A stretch of DNA of 64,000 nucleotides from Romanomermis culicivorax. Taxonomy: Eukaryota; Nematoda; Enoplea; Mermithida; Mermithidae. The position numbers and the translations under genes are program-made. A model generated the notes under the pieces. The model was given only the letters and a program-made list of their open reading frames with translations. It was not told the DNA's origin and made no database searches. The stretch spans positions 1 through 64,000 of the forward strand of contig CAWUHX010000538.1 in the NCBI GenBank assembly GCA_963922205.1, given 5' to 3'. Shown in pieces: positions 1 to 11,880 of this stretch (its first letter is position 1; every line of letters starts with the position of its first letter).

Positions 1-25
1 AGCAGTGGTATCAACGCAGAGTACT
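1..25 (+). other. PCR amplification adapter remnant
   Basis: Bases 1-25 match, apart from one missing leading A, the template-switch/PCR adapter used in SMART cDNA kits and in ultra-low-input genomic amplification (key string GGTATCAACGCAGAG). The sequence after base 25 has no relation to it. This is a technical artefact at a contig or read end, not biology. It implies that the DNA was PCR-amplified from a very small specimen. Confidence 0.9.
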
Positions 26-2201
26 AGTCTTCCGGCAAGAAAATGGGGCGGCAGCGTGGGAAAAAGAAAAAAATGACGTCATCCGGTGCCGGATTGCCGG
101 ACTGCCGGATGAAAAATCAAAAAATAGACTTTTTTTCGGATGCCGGACGCCGGATGCCGGATGAAGTATGAAATCCGCCTTTAGTATTTTTGTTCACCAA
201 CATTATTTATCCGATTTGTGTTTTGTATTACATTCACCATTTTGGCATTTTGTTTGGCCATTTTCTCAATAATAATTTTATTCACATCAACACCCAACCA
301 TGCTCTGAAAATTCTCCACTTGGCAGATTTACTTAGTCCGTCGAAACTTGTAACTTTGGGACTTGAAATTCCAAGCACTACGTACAAATTGGGCTTCTAA
401 AGATGTGGACTTGTAACTGTGACTTCTCATTATGATTCGATTCCAATTTTTTTTTAATCAAATCGTCTTGCTATCCTGTAATATAACAAGCGTGACTCGA
501 AAAACGGCAGCTTAAAAAGCCTGTTGCACCCAAGCTAGTATCAGATAGCCTATCTACTCTAATTTTTCATCAAGAAATTTCACATCCATAGCTATTTATG
601 CCATGAGCAGCACTCGATCATATTATACTGTAAGTGAAACTGCGCGTCTCAAAACATTTTCAAGAAATATGGATCATGTATGTGTTTAATAAATTTAGTC
701 TTCACTACATCATTCTCCCACATGAAGTTCGTTTAATGGCTCATCATCAAACTCATCAATGGTCCGCAATGCCAGCACTCCTATTTGTTAGGGATGTTCT
801 TAGGATAGGACTTATTATCCTATCTATGCAAAAATTGAATTGTCCCTATCTTTACTGGACAAGGAGTAGTGTGAGTATATCGCCGGAGGCTTGCAGGGAT
901 CCACTTGGGAAAACCCTTCACGCTTTTATACGACGAGCCTGTGTCTACCCATTTCGGTTACATCTGTGACTGAAAGTTGCGTTTGGTCTACTGAGACCTG
1001 TTGCATGGTGCTGTCTATTACTTACACGAAAGTATTTTGAGTGACCGACAGTAATCAGTCATGTAAAATTATTAGCCCTTTAGTTATATTGCTGACATCA
1101 CTCGACCTGAGCAAGGACTACACATTACATATCACATTTTTGCCTGTCAGCGTTATCTATATTGCAAGGAAAATCTCATTCAGCTCATCAAGTACATATT
1201 TATGTATTAAACTCCATGTTCCAGGAATCGACCATGTCGCTAACTTCCCTACAGACTTGGGAACGATTATTTCCGCGCAAAGTATTGATGCTCAAGCTGG
1301 CAGCATTGTGGGAATGTTCATAAACCACATCCTACGTTTACAGATGAATACGGCAAAAAGTTACCCAAGCCACTTTGGCATCCTTGATGATTTGAAAATA
1401 GACGCTCTTAGCTACACCTAAACGTATTATATGATTTATAATTCAATAGTTTTCGAAATAAAGTCAGAATGGAGTGCTTAGTGCTGTAATTTATAATGAA
1501 TGAGTAATCAAATGACCCTCGAAACAGAAACAGATGCCAGGCAAACTCTGCTGCTTCCCTTCGTAAATTGATTGTAGCAATGAGGAAAATATATCAGGGT
1601 AAGGGATTGGGGCTCTGACCTCATCCAGATCCAACAAAATAATTGCTTTTTAATGTGAGTAGGAATTTTTCTCCCAAAATGCAACGAATTTGGTATCAAC
1701 ATATAGGTCTCGTTGAGATTATATTTAGAAACATGACTTCTACAAAGCTCTGGGGTACTGTAGCTTTAACTTTTGGGTTTAGACAAAGGAAATACACATG
1801 ACTTATGTCTCACGTTCGAACTCATAAGGGCTTAACCCACGAACACGTCAGCTAGGCAGCCTACTCACATCTTCAACCAAAGTTCAAGCCCAACCACTAA
1901 CTCAAATCAAAGGCTAACTACTGCTTTGAGCTTGTACTTTCTGTGAATCAAAATACACAAAATACATAATAGAAAATGGGCACCAGCGTCCCATACCGCG
2001 TCCAGTAAACTAATGCCAAAACAATAATGAATAAACCAAACTGCGGACACAAAGCCAAGAAGATGGTGATACATGCAGATCACAAATAACCAGGTTTTCT
2101 ACCTTCTTCTGCTTGCATATATTCTGCTAAAATTGATCAAGTGACTGTCACCACAGTATAGTATAATTTCAAATGATCAACTTCATGTCTGACGGAATTA
2201 T
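26..2201. other. Non-coding, no recognised gene
   Basis: Mostly AT-rich sequence without a gene I recognise. Bases 80-165 carry a short GCCGGA-type direct repeat, about seven imperfect copies in two clusters. An open frame at 1041-1421 (plus, 126 codons) has no recognisable domain, and its coding status is doubtful. A 70-bp stretch near 1670-1740 resembles 12555-12620, so it belongs to a dispersed repeat. Confidence 0.5.
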
Positions 2202-2450
2202 TATAGTCTGTTTGTCTTGAAATGCTTCTAGATAATGAAAGTGGAAAGCAAGTAGTATTTCAGATTTTCACGATTTTCTAATAAACAGTATATTATATAG
2301 GACTTGAAATTTGTGAGCATACTGATCTCACCTTTAACAATTTTTCGAGTGAAAAATTTTACGGTAATAGCTCTATGTAAACGATTTTGAACAGAGTACT
2401 GATTTATGTCAGTTTTGTATTTGGAAGCATTTTATAAAAAACAGACTATA
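2202..2450. repeat. MITE family A, copy 1
   Basis: A 249-bp non-coding unit bounded by imperfect inverted ends: TATAGTCTGTTT at the left and AAACAGACTATA at the right, each continuing into an AAATGCTTC-type core. A second copy, alike over its whole length, lies at 40772-41021, and a fragment of the left end occurs near 18911. The TA at each outer edge fits the TA target of Tc1/mariner-type elements. It has no coding capacity and is probably mobilised in trans. Confidence 0.7.
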
Positions 2451-2745
2451 GTAATAAAGGCTTAGCAAAAATTTGGTCAATTTCCACCAAATTTTCCTTA
2501 CTTCCTGTCAGCAGAAAATTTTAAAAATTAAAATGAAGCTTTATTTCTAACTGTATCATTTGAAAGCATTTCAAGAAAGTAGGCCATAAATTGAGAATTA
2601 TTTTGGAAAAAAGTAAGACAGAATGTCAAAAGTCAATCCATGCCTCCAGTCTATTGAACGTTTTTCCCAATTTATTTTAGCTTTTGGGTCATAAACCTCC
2701 AACTTACAGAATAGTGGCTTCTAGAAAACGTTTAATTATCATGAG
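2451..2745. other. Non-coding, nothing seen
   Basis: AT-rich sequence without a supported feature. Confidence 0.5.
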
Positions 2746-2982
2746 CTAAATAGAGCACATGACCAAATTTTCATCAATACAAATTATCCGCGCAGGTTCC
2801 AAGGTAGAATTTCCCTTATTAAATGACAGAATGCCTGATGTAATACCTTCCATTGATATGAGGTCAAATGACCGATGATACAATACTGTGTAGCGGACGT
2901 TATCCGCATCGTTCTTAAATCGGTCAATGTAAGACTCAAGAAGGTCATACTGGGACAGAGGATCTGAAGCGAGTAATTGCAA
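2746..2982 (-). CDS. Unrecognised possible terminal exon
   Basis: An open frame of about 78 codons on the minus strand, ending in a stop at 2746. The composition is protein-like (mixed charged and hydrophobic residues, one N-glycosylation-type NST site, a terminal CIDENLVMCSI segment). An acceptor-like CCCAG lies just inside the frame near 2955. I do not recognise a family. It could be the last exon of a host gene whose other exons I cannot place, or a chance ORF. Confidence 0.2.
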   Translation of the reverse strand: MQLLASDPLSQYDLLESYIDRFKNDADNVRYTVLYHRSFDLISMEGITSGILSFNKGNSTLEPARIICIDENLVMCSI

Positions 2983-3877
2983 AACAGGTACTTCCTTTAT
3001 AAGGGCGTGTCCTTACAAGAATTTTCCAAAAACCTGATCACGAAGATAATAATTAAGTGGGGATTGAATCTGTGAACCGAGCTACAGGCTTTAGTCTGTT
3101 ATTTTATAAAATGCTTATAAATTGAAAAACGACATAAAAGAAGCACCGCCTTTATAGTCGTCGACACAAGGCTTTTATCGTAGGATTTTTTACAAAAAAA
3201 AATGGTAAGCACAAAGTTCATGTCCCCTATAACATATGATTTGGCAAGGAGTAACGAAAATATCAAATAGTACTTACTTTCCACTCTTGATATTTTCAAG
3301 CAGTTTTACTCAGCATGGCCTGTTGGTTCGACTTCCGCTTCAAATCAACCTTCAAAAGCATAAAAACCGTGGTATTCAAATTTGAAAAAACATATGGACT
3401 CTTCCACCACAAATAAAAAGAATCAACCCCCTTTGAAGATCTTAGTCTATCCTTCAAAATGATAGGTACTTAAATGTGTAAGGACAGTCTTGAAGCCGAC
3501 CATTCACTGACAATGAAAATCTTCCAGGCTTGCATGACAGTCCAATTGCTGAAATTGCAACAGTCTACAAGAGGATCTTATGTCAACTTCAAAGACCTTA
3601 GTCCAACATACAAGGATCATAATACATCCTTGAAGATCATTCACAAGACTCTGTGTAAGACAAATTCCAGGAGATCTTCGCGGGATCCAATGTCCTAATC
3701 CACTAATCCACCTTTATGAATATAGTCGTTACGTCCAATCACTTGTGTGCAGCTGAGAAGCAAATCTATGACTTCAGACTTTGATATGACTACAACATAA
3801 CAAAACACTTTGTTTCTTTTACTGAGCAAACGACATTTTCCCCATAATAATTGGATAAATGAATCTGTGATTTTTTA
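2983..3877. other. Non-coding, nothing seen
   Basis: No convincing exon, repeat or RNA gene. The open frames here are short and have biased composition. Confidence 0.45.
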
Positions 3878-5423
3878 TCACGGAAATTGATCGTCAAGCA
3901 ATATCTTCGCCCAAATGCTTCTTTCCATCTGGGAAAAATTGGCAACTGTCGCCGAAAACTGTGTTCCCTTCAAAACTTCGACATAAGTTTGGACGCAACC
4001 ATTATACTTTTGCAACAAAGATGACGTTTGTGTAGAGTTTTGATCGGCTAACATTGCGTCGTAGAACCACTTATTGGATTTGGCGTATAGTCTATAGTGC
4101 AATAGACTGGTCCAAGTTGTGAGGGCATATGTCTGAAGAAATACAAATCATTGGTTACAGCAAACATCTTTGTGCCAATTACACGTTACCAAGAACCTCA
4201 AACTGAAAGCTTGCGATTTGAAAAAAGCGCGAAATAGGCAAGTTCCTTATCTGCAATATTTTAGGTATTTTAATTCTACAAAAACTACCAACTGATGGTT
4301 CATGATCATAGGATACTGGGGGATGAGAAGCCTTATACTGTCTTCATTTTGAAATGATCGATGCAGCGAAGTCGCAGCAAAACTTTTATTCGAAATTATG
4401 GAAGACTTGCTGACTTTAATCAATAAATTTTTCCTTAATGATACAGAGACCTTGATAATGACTCTTTTCAATCATTTGAAGATTATTGAAATTGATTTCC
4501 TGATCTGTAGTAAGGCTACGTTTGCCAAAACTCCGCCTGCTGTATCGATCATTTTAAAATTAATGGAGAATAGTGTTCAAATTTTTCTATTCCAAAGAGA
4601 ACTGATTCAGATATATGACTGCTTGCTACATCGTGTGAATATTAATTATAATAATATATAATAATAATATAATAATAGAATATAATAAATGAATTAATTA
4701 CCGTTCCGGTGCTGGTCATTTCGGTGCAAGATAACCTTCTTCATTTCATTATTAATATCGAAATGATGATGAAAAAGGGGTTATTTGGAAATGTAACTCA
4801 AGTCATCATGATTGTTCTTTGAGTATCGAACATGCTGATGCTTGCTGCCCAGAACAGAATCTTAGTGAACTACACCAGAGTGTAATTTTTTGAATTTTTT
4901 CAATTTTTTTTTGAATTTTTTGAAAATATGATTCATAACTTGACCATGGCTGGTGCTAAAACCACGGAACCAAAATAGTGACAGTGCTAAAACGTTCCAT
5001 TCTTCAAAAATCTTTTTTAAATACATTCTGTGGAAGTCTACAATCGAAAATAAACAAGCAAAGGTAGAACAGGTTCCAATCAAAATTATTAATTCTGGTC
5101 CACTTTTCATAGTTTCTCCTTTTCAGTCGATGTTTTGCTCAGGATCATAGCAATATCAGCTCATAATCTCAGTACAGCTGGATTTCTGGAAAACGCACAA
5201 CATGAACGTAGATTTAGAAATCGCTTAGAAAACTCACTCGTGATCGATAGTTTCTTTCAAGCTGAGTATTATTCTGCGTTTGATTGTACAAAGTTAAGAA
5301 TCTGTCCTTCAATTTAGGCACCAATGTCGAATTGTACATCAAATCTAATTGCAAAAGTCGCGCTTTTAGTACACTGGTCAACGATTTGTGGCAATTCGTG
5401 GCTGCCGATAATACTGCGAGATA
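3878..5423 (-). CDS. Two-exon gene of an unrecognised family (copy A)
   Basis: Two minus-strand exons: 5423-5238 (62 codons, after acceptor ..TTTACAG, before donor GTGAGT) and 4132-3878 (84 codons plus stop, after acceptor ..TTCTTCAG). Both junctions are phase 0. The product has NCHKSL and LDLMYNSTL segments in the first exon, and NSTQTSSL, GCVQTY and a Trp/Tyr-rich start in the second. The several N-x-S/T sites suggest a secreted or surface protein. The true start is probably in an upstream exon that I cannot place. A paralogue with the same exon split and matching motifs lies in opposite orientation at 11881-12963, and the conservation supports real coding. I do not recognise the family. 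The intron contains MITE family B copy 1. Confidence 0.6.
4317..4575. repeat. MITE family B, copy 1
   Basis: A non-coding unit of about 255 bp similar along its length to 18571-18794. Both begin with an AAATGATCGATGCAGC core after a CATT-rich end and finish with an inverted version of it (GATCATTT..AATGGAG). It sits inside the intron of the 3878-5423 gene. The ORF at 4398-4661 overlapping it is a chance reading of repeat sequence. Confidence 0.6.
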
Positions 5424-6989
5424 CTGTAAATGCGCTTTTAGTCAGTTAACATCGTTTTTTGAAAGTTTGAATTTCGCATATATGTTAGCATACAAAGTCT
5501 TGGAAATGGAAGGTCAATCAAACTATTTCTGGTTTCATAAAAAACGGAGGCCCGCCAATTTTCATCGTATTTTTTAAATAGATATTGTAGGTCAGTGAAC
5601 ATCAACGCTTCTGATGGGTTACAACAAAAAACACAAAAATTTCTGACAAATCCTTGTGACCCTTTTATAGGGCAACTAAAAAGTGCAAAAGTCAATTGAC
5701 TTACATCTGGTGGCGCCAAGCAAGTCCCATAGTATGGCGTTTTGCACGGGCATTTGTTGTTACACTATGGTATATACGATCCTGTGAAAACGGACTATTA
5801 TTATTTTACGATGAACCAATGATTGAGGAATAAAATTCTGCAAATAACTGCTTCCAATTTTGAGTAAATAATGACTTATTTCTACTATTGGTATTTACAA
5901 AATATCCAATGCTAAATTCACGAAATAATGTCATCTCTTTTTTCAATGACTGAAATCCACAAGAAGTTGAATTCAGAAGAATGATCGTGCTGCCGTTTAT
6001 TTCACAAAATAAATTTGGATGGAGAAGAATCAAAAGTTAATGTTTGAAAGCTCAGCACGCACATGGATATTTACCAATTATCCAGAGGCTGATCTATTTT
6101 CAACTTGGTCCAGTCGTTATTCAAGACACAACACCAACGGAGTCAAAAATATGGTCTGACAATATTTCAGTTGATGCTGATGACTAGAGGGGAGTCGACG
6201 TGGTTCGGGATGAGGATTTGACTTCAAAGAAATCAATGACGTATACATTCCATACAAATATACAGTATATACGAGATGTATATTTGTGTAACATGATGGA
6301 AGGTATTAAATTAGGAACTTTAAAAAGCTTGAATGTTACTCATAAGATGTCCTGGAGAAATTTCTGACTAAATCAGCAGGTTTTGCCTGATTGGGTTTAT
6401 GAGGTACAATTGGTGTAGTTTTACTGTGGTCAATGGTCGGGTTGGGATTGCCGACTGGAGCTGCAGCTCCTTCCATGTGAACCCCTGTTTCTGTTAATAT
6501 GAATATCATAGGTGGCGCGACAGCGTCAACCTATAATATACTTGGCCCCCAAATTTCATGTCCCCCCCCTCTAGAGCCAAAACGGTCAGAGCTAGAACCT
6601 TCGGGTTTTTTGCATAATATCGGGCGTAAGGGCAAACTATGGGGTGCCTTTTGTCATTTCGCCTCTATCTGCAAGTGGTGCTCGGTGGGGCCCCAAAAAT
6701 AGGTAAAAAACGCACTTTTTAAGGCCCCCCAGTTCCACCATGCCCAGCAATCGGTGTGCCATATCCAACCTCCATACTTCGGACTAAGTATCTTGGGGGT
6801 GTAATCTCAAATGCGAATTTTTCTTTTTTTGAAATATGGCCTCAATTCAATTATATGGTTGTCCAAAGTCCCGGAAAACGCCAAATTCCCCAATTTTGTT
6901 ATATAATACTTATGGGTTCAAAAAAAAATTTTTTTGCAGCATAATGCACTACCAATTTTTTTGCAGTTTCAAATATACCTGTAGCCTTA
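5424..6989. other. Non-coding, repeat-like in its second half
   Basis: 5424-6480 holds no supported gene; an open minus-strand frame at 5438-5719 directly upstream of copy A might contain an earlier exon, but I cannot fix its borders. From about 6500 the sequence becomes GC-richer with poly-C and poly-G runs and reads as satellite-like non-coding DNA leading into the tandem array. Confidence 0.45.
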
Positions 6990-7850
6990 TTGGGATTTTT
7001 GGGCTGCAAGGGTTTTCGACTATTGGGAATTTGATGGACACGGTCACTTTACACGAAAAATTATCCCGGGTGTGAACAAGCGTATTTCCGTGATTTTTCA
7101 GGGCGGTAGTTTTCGACCGCGGGGAATTCAATAGACGTCCTCACTTTACACAAAAAAAATTATCCACAGTGTAAACAAGCGTACAGCCGTAATTTTCTTG
7201 TGGAGGGGATTTTCGACCTCGAGGAATTCAATGAATGTGATCACTTTACACCGAAAATTATTCCGTGTGTAAACAAACGTATTTTCGTGATTTTTTGCTC
7301 GAAGGGGTTTTCGACCACGGGGAATTTGATAAATGCGATCACTTTACACAAGAACTTATCCCGGTTGTAAACAAACGTATTTTCGTGATTTTTTGCTGGA
7401 AGGGGTTTTCGATCACGGAGAATTTGATGAATGCGATCATCTTACAAAAAAAAAATTATCGCAGGTGTAAACAATCGTATTTTCGTGATTTTTATGGAAG
7501 AGGTTTTCGACTGCGGGGAATTCAATGGATGTGTCACTTTACACAAAAAAATTATTCCGGATTTAACCAAGCCTGTTTTCGTAAGTTTTTTGTGGGAGGG
7601 GTTTTCGACCACTGGAAATTTAATGAAAGTGATCACTTTACACACTAATTCATATTGAGTGTAAACAAATGTATTTCTGCGATTTTTGAGGGAAGATGTT
7701 TCTGACCATGGGAAATTCAATGAACGGAGTCAGTTTACACGAAAAAAGTCATTTGTGTAAACAAAGATATTTCTGCGTTTTTTTTTATGTTGAAGGATTA
7801 TGAGGAATTCAATAGATATGGTCACCTTTCAGTATCTTTACAACGTTTTT
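6990..7850. repeat. Tandem array, about 97-bp unit
   Basis: Eight to nine consecutive copies of a unit containing GGTTTTCGACC, GGGGAATTCAATG, TGATCACTTTACACA, a TTATCCCGGGTGTAAACAA-like stretch and GTATTTTCGTGATTTTT. The TTCGA core recurs near 7016, 7110, 7213, 7309, 7406, 7504, 7601 and 7698, giving a period of 93-104 bp, mostly 97. The last copies decay towards 7850. Open frames across it (for example 7265-7648) only reflect the absence of stops in the unit and are not genes. Confidence 0.9.
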
Positions 7851-8014
7851 TAAGTACTATGCGGTTTACACATCCTTTACTTTTGCCGGAGGTGAGAATT
7901 CGTTGCTTCAAGTTTTTTTTATTGTTTTTTTGAAGTGCAGATGACCAAATTTAAAACTTCAATGTGCTTCTATGAAAGTTTTCGTGCATGGTTGAGACCC
8001 ACTAAAAAGAGGTG

Positions 8015-9656
8015 AACTAGTTTATTAGAAAATGCCCCGATGGGGCAGAAAAAAGGAGAATATACTTGCTTCGACAGTTGCCATGGTAGAAAAAGAAGTG
8101 GACTAGATTTTTGAGAACTTGGGTCAAAGTTGGAAAAAATTCTCTTCCTTTATATTGGATTTTCATTCTTTCTCAAAAAAATTGTCTATGTCTGTGAAAA
8201 AGTATATTCAGCAGCTGAGTGCATCAACACACTTTCCAACCAAACATGTGCGTCTCCGAAATTTTGAGGAGGGTACAGGGTGGACCTTGGTGTTTTAGCA
8301 CTTTGTGAGACAAAAAATTCAAAAAAAGTTGACCAAAAATTTTTTTGCATAACAAATTTTCCAGTTTCAAAACCCTTGTGGAAGTTTATACCCCCATGCC
8401 CCCTCTATGTTTGCTTCCAACTGTGTTAAACATTTTTACTGAATTTGGTGTCAACAAAAGGAATCAACTGAGGGAAAGTGGCACATTAAATCCCATTCAG
8501 CTTTTTTAGAAAAAGAGATACTGCACAAAGTCTTCTAAGAACTAAATCGATTGTGCAAGATACGTTTCATTCACTCATTTTATATAACATATCATATAGA
8601 ATTCACTCCGTAAGTTCTACTGATTACAAGCTACAAACAAATTTATTCTCTTCTATTTAAATATTGAACCAAATAGCATCATTCACAGTTTTTGGATTTA
8701 AACTGAAATTTGCAGAAAGAGCGCTTTTTGCGGGATTGCAAATGGGAAGCAATTTCACCCATCTTTGTCACTTCGATTAGAGTCGGGGAGAACCGGATAC
8801 GGGATTTGGCGCACACCCCTAATATATGCATGGCTGAATTCCATTTACAGATCGGTGCCCAATCACTGTAACCAAATCCCAGTTGCACTAAAGGGGTCTG
8901 AGCTCAAGCTCAATCTCGAACAAAAAGGCCACTCGGTTTGATCTCAAGTTCGGTATAATTTGAATGTCATCGAGATCATAACGAGCTCAACGTCGAGATT
9001 ATCCCCAGCTCGAGCTGTCAGGTTGCACTAAAATTTTCGCATAATTTTCTTATCTCTAAAGCAAATAAATATAAAAATTTCTGCAATTCCCTAACCCGAA
9101 CTTAAACCTCAGTTTTAGTTAATCCTGAAGTGAGTATGATTTGTGCATTGGAAGAAAATAATTTGGACATTGTGAATAGCTTAAACTGAGGATCATCAAT
9201 TTAATCCCGAGGTTGAGATTATCCTCATGTTGGGTTAGTGCAACGAACCTCAGGTTCCTTTATAGTTCTGAAAATGACTATAATGTGCCTCCCTCGCTTT
9301 TTTTCGGCTAGAGCCAGAGGCAGGAGCTTTGAATCGGTCGGGAGTTAGAATGCTATTGGTTTACCATTTCTTTACACTTGAAGTCAGGTGCATATAATTT
9401 TCATATAGAAAAATTTTACTGTAGTTGATGCCAGTTGAAGGACAAAATGCACGATGCTGCAGAATATACTTTTTCACAGACATAGACAATTTTTTTGAGA
9501 AAGAATGAAAATCCAATATAAAGGAAGGGAATTTTTTCCAACTTTGACCCAAGTTCTCAAAAATCTAGTCCACTTCTTTTTCTACCATGGCAACTGTCGA
9601 AGCAAGTATATTCTCCTTTTTTCTGCCCCATCGGGGCATTTTCTAATAAACTAGTT
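8015..9656. repeat. 1.64-kb element with 200-bp inverted arms
   Basis: The left arm (8015 to about 8214) and right arm (about 9457 to 9656) are nearly perfect reverse complements over about 200 bp. They begin with AACTAGTTTATTAG and carry GCCCCGATGGGGC, itself a small palindrome. The 1.24-kb spacer contains no convincing ORF. I see no clear target duplication at the edges. It could be a fold-back or non-autonomous DNA transposon, or an inverted duplication. A transcript through it would form a long hairpin. Confidence 0.85.
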
Positions 9657-10254
9657 TTTGATATTATCGAATAGATGTTTGTGATGATTATAGGAATTTA
9701 CTTAGGCTTAGGCCTAGAGGTGTATCGCCCAAAGGGTGTATTGTTGGAGCCACATAGGCGAGTGCAAAGTGCTCATCCTCTTGATGATGTTCAAAAATGT
9801 AGGTTGTTACTTGAGATATTACAAAAGTTTTCAATGGTAAATAATTATCTGGAGTCATTGTTCAGCACAGCGGTATGATGAACATTAGATCAAAAGATTG
9901 GTAAAAGTTCAACTCCTGAAGACATAGTTTTTTTGCATGGCATGGAAATAGGTGTATATGGAAATGAGCATAAAAATTATACAAATCAGCTTGGGTTTGC
10001 CTTTCCATGAGGAGTTTATATCTGATTTGACTTGAATTCACCCTATGGAAGTCGAAAAACGAGGTTTAGAGCAACTTTCGGTTACCACGATAAAAAAAAA
10101 TTTTCTATACCTTTTTCACAAAATGCTCCTGATGTTCCTGGATAGCAACTGCACGTGGCACCATCAGTCACTGGCGTGCAAGCCCCGAAATTTTGGCACG
10201 GATTCACTAGGGCGCAAGCCCCTAAAAAGACATCGATAAATCATTTCATCACAC
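9657..10254. other. Non-coding with two TTAGGC units
   Basis: No gene supported. Two adjacent TTAGGC units lie at 9702-9713. A GCAAGCCCC motif occurs twice around 10180-10230 in otherwise unremarkable sequence; I do not see a tRNA there. Confidence 0.4.
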
Positions 10255-11085
10255 TCATATCCTGCCTATCTCACATGACATTTCGCAGACGTAGGCATTC
10301 TGCATCGAATAGTTCATTTCTTGCAGCCGCCAAGGCTTGGTTTTCGTATTCGCGGCCGCACATCCACTGACGTCAAAGGAGTAGGTGACGTTGGGCAAAG
10401 AAACGTCGTCGCCCACTTGCTGCATGCTGGCGTTGAGCCAGTGTTTGTTCCCAGCACCGATCCACGCCACGAAAGAACCAGCCGACCCCAACTTGGACTT
10501 GATTGCGTCCAGGAACGATGATTTGAACGGCGAAGCGAAATGGGCCAAACGACCGTAAGGATAGCCTGCATCGTAGGACGCCCTGAAAAAGACCCAGTGC
10601 GGCGAGTTGACACTTGTGAACAGTGCATTGACAGCAAAAAACATCATTTTTGTCAAAGTTTGACAACTCATAAAACTGTCAAAAATTGAGATATATATAT
10701 AAAATTTTAAATCATGTTTCTAGAGATCCCTCTACAAGATCTGTCGTTTGGTACCAACTTGTTGTATTTTAGAATACAAAAATTCTAGGTCGACGTGAAA
10801 GTCACTAGAATTTACTTGTTGCAAGCTTGGTAAGCATCCGTCCAATTTAACGGGCTATTTTCCAGCCAAAAACATTGGAACTGCCTGGTCAACGTTGAAT
10901 AGGGCTTCCCTTGACAATTGCCTATTCTAGTGGGTGGGTCGAACAAGACACCAATTAAATCTTGCAGCGATCTATACTGTGGATCCCAATTCGTCCTGTC
11001 GATTTGTATGTTCGTTGAATGACATGCGACAGCTCTGTTCAAAAGGGCCAAGCAAAGCAAGCTTTCTGTTGAAACCTGCAGACGA
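10255..11085 (-). CDS. C-type-lectin-like protein, secreted (two exons seen)
   Basis: Minus-strand exons 11085-10816 and 10675-10255 are joined in matching phase (two bases carried over) across a 139-nt intron with donor GTAAATTC and acceptor TTTTTGACAG. The first exon starts with a hydrophobic, signal-like stretch (LLCLALLNRAVAC) and ends with QCFWLENSPLNWTDAYQAC, typical of the start of a C-type lectin domain. The second holds FVAWIGAGNKHWLN and, at the end, NAYVCEMSC, the usual W-x-G..C..YVCE pattern. No canonical Ca2+-binding EPN/QPD plus WND set is visible, so sugar binding is uncertain. The family is strongly expanded in nematodes as secreted immunity or recognition proteins. The start Met is probably in an upstream exon not placed here. 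Confidence 0.7.
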
Positions 11086-11110
11086 TGCTTAGATCACACG
11101 AAGCTCCTTA

Positions 11111-11424
11111 TTAGCAGACGAATGATCTAAGAGTCGAAGAATCATAGTTGTTTTCGACAAAAGTAAATTCACTCGAATTGACGCTGTCACTGCCGAACAA
11201 GTGATTTGGTAATGGTGGCTTATACGTTCTTTGATCGGTACAGTTCGAAAAAGCAACCAGTTGACCTTGGACGACGAGCCATAGTGTACCGTTGCCCAAT
11301 TTCAAATTGTAATTGAATTGTAAGATCAACGGGTGCCAAATATTTAGCGAAATAGGTTGAGCCGATTCGGCATACCATTGCGTGTCGTCGTTCATCCAAA
11401 CGTATGCCGCTAATCTGCCATTAC
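11111..11424 (-). CDS. C-type-lectin-like gene, last exon
   Basis: Minus-strand exon from an acceptor (TTTCTAAG) before 11424 to a stop at 11113-11111. It begins GNGRLAAYVWMNDDTQW and ends SSTLRSFVC, matching the second half of a C-type lectin domain (WIGLND-like strand, closing FVC). Upstream exons were not found with confidence. It lies just upstream of the 10255-11085 lectin gene in the same orientation, so this is a tandem pair. The last cysteine is immediately followed by stop codons. Confidence 0.55.
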
Positions 11425-11880
11425 CTTAGAAAGATCATTATTTCTTTAAATAAATTTGATTATGAAAATGTGCTGCTACAGCCAGATGATACGATAATAA
11501 ATCCAAAAATATTGCTCTCCGATTGAATGCTGTATGTCCAAGACATTCAACGCAATCGGTTTCAAAACTTTCAGTATACCATGTGAAACGGAATAGAAAA
11601 AAAGAGAAGAAAAATTCTATTGCTCATTTTTTCATCATAAGAAAAATTCTTTCGCAAAACTAGAAAGAAAAAAGTTTTAAAAAATTTTTATTCAAATGTG
11701 GTGCTCGGTATTTTACAAGGATGCATGAAAGCCAGTGAGAGTTTTTCGACGTTCAACTTTTTTATATGGTTTTCAAGATAGTTATGAAGAAGAATCAAGA
11801 AATACCAGCAGCCGGTTTCTGTAAGGCCCTTTCACCAGTAAGGGAACTACATGAAAAATATTTCCACTTTTTCGCAGCAG

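Noticed and set aside
1041-1421. 126-codon plus-strand ORF as a host gene
   Set aside because: No domain, no splice context and no second copy; left unassigned.
7265-7648. 127-codon ORF
   Set aside because: It lies entirely in the 97-bp tandem array and repeats the same peptide each period.
6990-7850. CRISPR array
   Set aside because: Eukaryotic context; the whole unit is repeated, with no unique spacers.
10140-10240. tRNA gene
   Set aside because: GCAAGCCCC repeats suggested stems, but no cloverleaf with correct T-loop and acceptor could be drawn.
10321-10637. Other open frames over the lectin second exon, both strands
   Set aside because: Shadows of the C-type-lectin exon, which has the domain motifs and spliced phase.
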